7,839 nucleotides of DNA from JAVBSX01 sp051660685 (GTDB taxonomy: Bacteria > Planctomycetota > Planctomycetia > Pirellulales > Thermoguttaceae), in the NCBI GenBank assembly GCA_051660685.1, contig JBOFQB010000016.1:1-7839 (forward strand), written 5' to 3'. Position 1 is the first letter of the stretch, and each line of letters begins with the position of its first letter. Both the position numbers and the translations under genes were made by a program. Under the pieces are notes generated by a model. It was given only the letters and a program-made list of their open reading frames with translations, searched no databases and had not been told where the DNA came from. Below, one piece after another: positions 3,733 to 7,839 of the stretch.

Positions 3733-6678
3733 TTAACGGTTGTTTGTCGTGTTCCGACCGCCAATGACATCTCGCGGTTGCGTTTGCGACTGTTTCGTGT
3801 AGAAGTAGGTTGCCTCTTCATAAACCAAATGAGTGTTGATCGGTTCACAGAACAATTCGAGACGGACTTTGTGATTGCCCGGGACATTCGCTTTTGCGTT
3901 CACCTTAAAGGTCATTGACTTTTGAGGACCAATGTAGGGAATCGACTCAAAAAAGACCTGACCGCCCCGTTCAGGGTCACTGTCGTCGTATATCATCGCT
4001 TGATGATTCTCAACACTGATCGGACTCACCCCTTCTGCAAATGCCGCAATCACCTCGACATTTTCTGCCGCTTTACTCCCCCGATTCGTAATCGTTATGG
4101 TGTAAGGAGCCAGTTTCCCAACCTCAACCGGACTTCGCGGGTTTCCAAGCTGGACCGCCAAATCGGCAATACTCTCGACTTTTGTGACACCATACGCAAC
4201 GGTCGTTGCTCCAATCAGTTCTTTGGGCAATTTTTCCTGCGCTGTGATTTCCAGTTTGCAATCACCATCTCGGACCATTTCGCAGACGAGATGACCAACA
4301 AATTCCTCACCTGTTGGAATCATATCAACCGTCCAGAAGACTTGGGAAGGGGTTGCAGCCGGATTTCGACCATTTGACGTCGAAACAAACTTCGCACTTG
4401 TCGGTATCATTGCCCGAATCTCAACATTTTCCGCAGGTGCTGTTCCATTGTTCTGAATGATAATCTGGTATTCCGTCTGATTGCCGACAAATTGCATCTC
4501 GGCACATTCAATAAAAGCGGTTAAGGACGGTCGCAAAATCTGAACTGTATGGGAACTCTCAGCCTGTAAATCATAAGCGGCTTTTGCGCGGACCATCATC
4601 GTCAACTGATTCTCCTGCTTCGCTAATGCTTCAATGTTGAGACTTTTTTCTTCTCCGGCCCGCAAAACCCCCAATGATCGACTTTGTGCGTCCGCCGACC
4701 CTAAACCGCTTGTCATAAGCGTCAGTTGCAAATCCTCAACATCGGCGGTTCCCGGATTCCGCAATCGGAGTCGGAACTTTTCGACACTGCCCCAACGCAT
4801 TTCGCTTGGACCGTCAAGTGACATTTCCAGAAGGGCTTCTTGCACCTCAATCGAGGTTTTGTTGTCCGGTTGCTTGAACTGATGATTCCACGCAATGTTA
4901 AGCGTCTTGCGTTCTCGCGGAATGAGATGAACCGTCAGGAACTGCTCCTCGTCCGGCTTCATCGAATTCAACGTCCAATTGATGATGTTCATTTCATCAT
5001 CTTTCTCGGTAATTTGTGTGGAACCAACCGAAAAATCGGTCGAGCTGATGTCGGCCCATTTCGGAACCTCAATTGCAATGAGAACCTGTTCCGCTGCTGC
5101 TCCTCCCCGATTGACCACTTTGAACTCGTAAGGGGAATCCTGACCAACAATCCTTCTGTTCGGTCCCGTCATCTCAATGTCAATCAGCGCAACTTTCGGC
5201 GCAACCGAATGTTTGCTTTTTCCAACAATCTGCTTTTCAGCCAATTGCCCCTTATTGGAATCCATTTCGTTGACTTGCGTATGATCGGTTCGCTCTTTGC
5301 TTGATGATAAGGAACGAGGAGGATAAATCCTCTTCGGTTGAGAGGAGTTTTCCACTTCCAACGAATCCAAATCAATGTTTTCTGTCGTCTCTTCGAGTAT
5401 GTTGCTCACAACTTTTCGTTGAGGGGTGAGGGGCAAAGCAACGGAAACATCATTTGGGGCTGAATAACGGTCTTTCTCTTCGTCCGTTTGAACAGCAGGG
5501 TTTGTTGCATAGCGTCGCCCTGATCCTTCAGACCGTTTTTCCTGTTGACTTTCCAATACTCTGTCTTGAGAATTTTTTGTTTCTTGCGTTTCATTCGTCT
5601 CCACAACGGTTTCAACAACCGACTCGACTTTTCCCGATTCAACTTTAGCGTGAACCGTGATTTTTTCCTTCTCGTCTTGATCGGCAAAAGGTTTTTCGAG
5701 AACCGATTGGAGATTCGATTCGGCAGAAGGAAGGGCAACCTTTGGAACCGATGATTTGGCGGAATTCGATTCCGCTTGAACAGTCTCGTTCAATTGTTCA
5801 ACAGCGGTCTGACGCTGAATGTCATTTTGGGCAACACGTCGCTGTGAATCAGGGGAATGAGTGTGACCTGAAGTCCCCTGATTGAGACGTTCGCTCATTT
5901 CGGTCATGCTGTCTTCTTTTGCGGCTTGTGAAGAAAGCAGGGACGGAGACAAACCTTCTGAGGAGGGGACCGAACGGGGAATTGTCCGGCTCGAAGTTGA
6001 CCCGCTTAAATCACGATCCTGCTTGATTTTTTCAAAAGCGTTCGACCGAATACGACTCAAACGTTCCAAACCCGTATTGACACCTGTATTTCCTGTTGAC
6101 ATTGCAGCCGAATCCTGCGCTGAAGACCTGGTGTTGGGATTCTGCGGATTTTGCGTATTCGTTGCAAATGCCTCATTTTGTGAATTTGATGCACTTGACG
6201 CATTTTGCTGATTCTGCGTATTTTTTTCACTTTGTTGAAATTGCGTGTTTTCCGTATTCAACTGATTTTGTGCAATCGACGGACCGGGTCGAGTTGGTTG
6301 TTCAGGAACGCCGGACCGGGCGGTCGATGAACCCGACATTTCACCTAGTTGGACCCGACGATCACCAATACTGGAATTGGCGGGACCCGAAAGATTGACA
6401 TTGGGCGTAGAACGAGCTCCTGCAACCGCCTTGTCGGACAGATTGGGTTGTGATCGAAGCGGATTCCCGTTCCCGGACGGTTGTTGATTGCTCGGAGATG
6501 CCGTTTGTTGACTGCCGGATGATTTCTCGTTGGCGCCAAAGAAATTCTTTGTCCGTTCCCAAAGAGAAGGGGTATCTCCTTTGCCCGTATTATCCTGTGT
6601 TCCTTGTGCAAAAACAATGTTATTTGCCAAACAAAGGCAAATAATAGCAATGCAGAAGAGTCTTTGTTTTTTCCTCAT
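3733..6678 (-). CDS. Secreted protein with disordered Q/N/S-rich region and four DUF11/CARDB-like repeats
   Basis: 981 residues from the ATG at 6678. It begins with a classic signal peptide (MRKKQ, hydrophobic FCIAIICLCLANNIVFA, cleavage expected after residue 24), so it is exported. Residues about 25-490 are low complexity: Ser/Gln/Asn/Pro-rich, with a prion-like Q/N block at about 136-186 containing repeated NTQ, and a charged Glu/Lys/Val-rich part at about 330-390. Then come four Ig-fold repeats of about 100-125 residues (roughly 494-613, 614-718, 719-834, 835-960). Each starts with a strand such as ALIDIEMTGP or DLAVQLGNP and carries the NxGxAxAExV signature (VVNRGGAAAEQV, QNNGTAPAENV, TNRGSKAAENV). 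This is the pattern of DUF11/CARDB proteins in planctomycete envelopes. There is no transmembrane anchor or catalytic motif, so a structural or binding role at the cell surface is an inference. The upstream TTG at 6720 is rejected because AAAGGGA sits 7 nt before the ATG. Convergent with panC, divergent from the GT8 gene. Confidence 0.88.
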   Translation of the reverse strand: MRKKQRLFCIAIICLCLANNIVFAQGTQDNTGKGDTPSLWERTKNFFGANEKSSGSQQTASPSNQQPSGNGNPLRSQPNLSDKAVAGARSTPNVNLSGPANSSIGDRRVQLGEMSGSSTARSGVPEQPTRPGPSIAQNQLNTENTQFQQSEKNTQNQQNASSASNSQNEAFATNTQNPQNPNTRSSAQDSAAMSTGNTGVNTGLERLSRIRSNAFEKIKQDRDLSGSTSSRTIPRSVPSSEGLSPSLLSSQAAKEDSMTEMSERLNQGTSGHTHSPDSQRRVAQNDIQRQTAVEQLNETVQAESNSAKSSVPKVALPSAESNLQSVLEKPFADQDEKEKITVHAKVESGKVESVVETVVETNETQETKNSQDRVLESQQEKRSEGSGRRYATNPAVQTDEEKDRYSAPNDVSVALPLTPQRKVVSNILEETTENIDLDSLEVENSSQPKRIYPPRSLSSSKERTDHTQVNEMDSNKGQLAEKQIVGKSKHSVAPKVALIDIEMTGPNRRIVGQDSPYEFKVVNRGGAAAEQVLIAIEVPKWADISSTDFSVGSTQITEKDDEMNIINWTLNSMKPDEEQFLTVHLIPRERKTLNIAWNHQFKQPDNKTSIEVQEALLEMSLDGPSEMRWGSVEKFRLRLRNPGTADVEDLQLTLMTSGLGSADAQSRSLGVLRAGEEKSLNIEALAKQENQLTMMVRAKAAYDLQAESSHTVQILRPSLTAFIECAEMQFVGNQTEYQIIIQNNGTAPAENVEIRAMIPTSAKFVSTSNGRNPAATPSQVFWTVDMIPTGEEFVGHLVCEMVRDGDCKLEITAQEKLPKELIGATTVAYGVTKVESIADLAVQLGNPRSPVEVGKLAPYTITITNRGSKAAENVEVIAAFAEGVSPISVENHQAMIYDDSDPERGGQVFFESIPYIGPQKSMTFKVNAKANVPGNHKVRLELFCEPINTHLVYEEATYFYTKQSQTQPRDVIGGRNTTNNR

Positions 6679-7005
6679 CTTCAGTCCCTTTAGCTCTAAA
6701 AAAGCACAAAGTTTACTCAATCGATAATCATTCCCCTATGACGAGAGAATGTCTCTCCCTGCTGTATCGGCTCTTCCGATTAAACCAGTTTAGAGATATT
6801 TAAGGATATGTGAAAATACACAAAGAAATCCGTTTTGTCTGTTTATGCCGAATAAGAAGAATGACAGGATAACGGGATATGTTGCAATTCTCATCTACCC
6901 CTCAATTGCAATTGACACGAAAGTGCGTTTTTTTGTATTCTGCCAAAATGCCCTCTTTGTTTCACTGAATTTCCCCAATTAACTCTTTTTTTGACAAAAT
7001 ACAAG
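6679..7005. other. Divergent intergenic region
   Basis: Between the two diverging genes there is no supported ORF. It contains the ribosome binding site of the minus-strand gene (AAAGGGA around 6688), a perfect small palindrome GAGAGA-ATG-TCTCTC at 6743-6757, and an AT-rich stretch. A CAATTGCAATTG repeat is followed by a promoter-like pair facing the GT8 gene. No promoter for the minus-strand gene stands out. Confidence 0.5.
6912..6941 (+). promoter_or_regulatory. Sigma70-type promoter candidate for the GT8 gene
   Basis: A perfect -35 box TTGACA at 6912-6917 is followed after 18 bp by TATTCT at 6936-6941, which matches four of six -10 consensus positions. Transcription would begin near 6948 and give a leader of about 58 nt before the ATG at 7006. 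The palindromic CAATTGCAATTG overlapping the -35 box (6903-6914) could be an operator, but nothing else supports this. A second TTGACA at 6991 has no matching -10 box at the right distance. Confidence 0.45.
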
Positions 7006-7632
7006 ATGTCAAACGCCCGGATGAATCAACCAACTATGTTTATTTGTCTTGCATGTGATGATAACTATGCACCTCATGCCGCAACCTTGATCGCTTCTAT
7101 TCTGGTCAACAAGGAGGTCGATGATTCGTTGTCGTTTGTTATTCTCGGAGACAATTTGACGGATTTGGTCAAGGATAAGTTTGTACAGATGAGTGAAAAG
7201 TGGAGTGTTCCGATTTCAATCATCACCTGTTCGGATGATGCCTTTATCGGCTTACCAAAATGGCATGACAAATACAGTGCGTATTATCGTCTTGCACTAC
7301 ATCGTCTTTTACCCGCAAGTATTTCAAAGGTTTTGTATTTGGACTGTGACATGGTTGTTACGACCAGTTTGTCTTCCTTGTACAATACAGATATTTCGGA
7401 AAAATATGCTGCGGTTGTCGCAGAAAGCAAGTTTTCTTCTTTTACGACGCACAAATGCCCCTATTTCAACACGGGGATGTTGTTGCTCAACTTGGACAAA
7501 TTTCGCGCTGATGATATGGAAAAGAAAGCGATTGATCTCGGTTTAAGAAGGTTCCATGACATTGCGTTCCCTGACCAAGACATTCTTAACGAACTTTTTT
7601 TTGGTCATGTCGTTTACATGCCGCTCCAATAG
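7006..7632 (+). pseudogene. GT8-family glycosyltransferase, 3'-truncated by IS insertion
   Basis: Family 8 retaining glycosyltransferases move a hexose from a nucleotide sugar (often UDP-glucose or UDP-galactose) to lipopolysaccharide or other glycans. Visible from the ATG at 7006: the N-terminal strand with FICLACDDNYAPHAATLIAS (about residues 12-31), KYSAYYRLALHRLLP (about 89-103), the metal-binding DxD in VLYLDCDMVV (Asp 113 and 115), FNTGMLLLNLDKFR (about 154-167) and FPDQDILN (about 188-195). The frame then stops at residue 208, while relatives usually have 280-330 residues. The C-terminal His-Tyr/KPW region that completes the active site is absent. The stop TAG at 7630-7632 consists of the TA target plus the first base of element A, so the gene was cut by the insertion. 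Starts at TTG 6991, ATG 7021 or ATG 7036 are also possible; none has a good ribosome binding site. Confidence 0.88.
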
Positions 7633-7706
7633 ACTTGTTCCATAACCTAAAAAGTGGTACAAAGGACTCACTACGTTTGGTAGTGTAGGGAATTCCAACG
7701 CTCTAG
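7630..7706 (+). mobile_element. 5' end of insertion sequence A (right copy, interrupted)
   Basis: This is an exact inverted copy of 59-135: tip TA-GACTTGTTCCATAACC, then the same leader up to CTAG at 7703-7706. After CTAG the two copies diverge. The left one continues to the transposase start; here a different IS tip follows. The copy therefore entered the glycosyltransferase gene in plus orientation and was later hit by a second element at CTAG. The remainder of element A, if still present, must lie to the right of the second element, beyond the window. Confidence 0.85.
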
Positions 7707-7839
7707 AGCCTATTTCATAACCGTCTGAGAGCGATCATGGCACAAGCTGTTTGTAAATAGGCGTTAAACATTGATATTTTATGATCGTAACGAACTACCA
7801 AACGTCGAAAATCCTGTATCCACGAAATCGTTCGCTCGA
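7706..7839 (-). mobile_element. IS5-family element B inserted in element A (partial)
   Basis: Begins with the tip GAGCCTATTTCATAACC directly after TA (7704-7705) within CTAG, which matches the YTAR/TA target choice of IS5-family elements. The transposase reading frame ends only about 9 bp inside the tip, as is usual in compact insertion sequences. If the duplicated target is CTAG instead of TA, the first base of the element would be 7707. The other end lies outside the window. Confidence 0.8.
7715..7839 (-). CDS. IS5-family transposase, C-terminal part (partial)
   Basis: The minus strand read from the window edge to TGA at 7717-7715 gives 40 residues. They start ERTISWIQDFRRLVVRYD and end with ACAMIALRRL. 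The E-R-T-x-x-W-x-x-x-F-R-R-L-x-x-R-Y-[DE] signature is the final DDE segment (catalytic Glu plus the conserved Arg/Lys region) of IS5-family transposases of the IS427/IS1031 type. The terminal I.LRRL followed by a stop is typical for the natural C-terminus. The N-terminal part lies outside the window. Nothing visible indicates that this copy is broken, so it could belong to an active element. Confidence 0.85.
   Translation of the reverse strand, partial: ERTISWIQDFRRLVVRYDHKISMFNAYLQTACAMIALRRL

Noticed and set aside
3336..3918. ORFs on both strands with NAGILPA / AGKMPAF peptides
   Set aside because: They arise from the cruciform repeat at 3605-3664 and overlap panC or the minus-strand DUF11 gene in the wrong frame.
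3922..6727. Plus-strand ORFs opposite the DUF11-repeat gene
   Set aside because: They are shadows of a well-supported minus-strand gene with signal peptide and domain repeats; their peptides show no family features.
1..7839. Classical composite transposon carrying gdhA and panC
   Set aside because: The enclosed genes are ordinary chromosomal metabolism genes, the right copy sits inside a glycosyltransferase gene, and the outer ends cannot be seen; two independent insertions are simpler.

Overview
The window is a chromosomal segment of about 46% GC by eye. It most resembles a member of the Planctomycetota. This rests on a secreted protein with four DUF11/CARDB-like Ig-fold repeats behind a long disordered region, and on dispersed palindromes that I associate with planctomycete-like genomes (a GCAGGCA...TGCCTGC cruciform and a TTTCGTG/CACGAAA inverted repeat). 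The assignment is an inference, not a proof.

Layout from left to right. Positions 1-135 are the 5' end of an insertion sequence (element A) pointing out of the window on the minus strand: a terminal repeat, a leader, and the first 14 codons of its transposase. Positions 136-1100 hold no intact gene. This stretch contains possible gene remnants on the minus strand (the clearest at 563-838), a cluster of AATTCAAGTT repeats with a perfect 17-bp inverted repeat (309-457), and a roughly 200-bp dispersed-repeat structure (830-1039). A 13-codon leader ORF (1127-1168) sits directly in front of a glutamate dehydrogenase gene (1173-2423). The 212-bp gap before panC (2636-3493) holds a G-quadruplex-type motif and four hairpins. 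Downstream of panC is a cruciform repeat (3605-3664) in the convergent gap with a large minus-strand gene (3733-6678) for the secreted DUF11-repeat protein. Across a divergent intergenic region lies a GT8 glycosyltransferase gene (7006-7632). It is broken by a second copy of element A, which is itself interrupted by a different IS5-family element (7706-7839, transposase C-terminus on the minus strand).

How the genes relate. Glutamate dehydrogenase (nitrogen/carbon node) and PanC (pantothenate, hence CoA) are housekeeping metabolic genes on the same strand. The 212-bp structured gap between them makes independent or attenuated expression likely. The exported repeat protein and the glycosyltransferase are diverging envelope/surface-type genes with no sign of shared function.

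I see no convincing new multi-gene system. The most informative signals are the nested insertions that inactivate the glycosyltransferase, with the IS end itself supplying the stop codon; the perfect 77-bp inverted repeat bracketing about 7.5 kb; the overlooked leader ORF before glutamate dehydrogenase; and several families of palindromic intergenic repeats.
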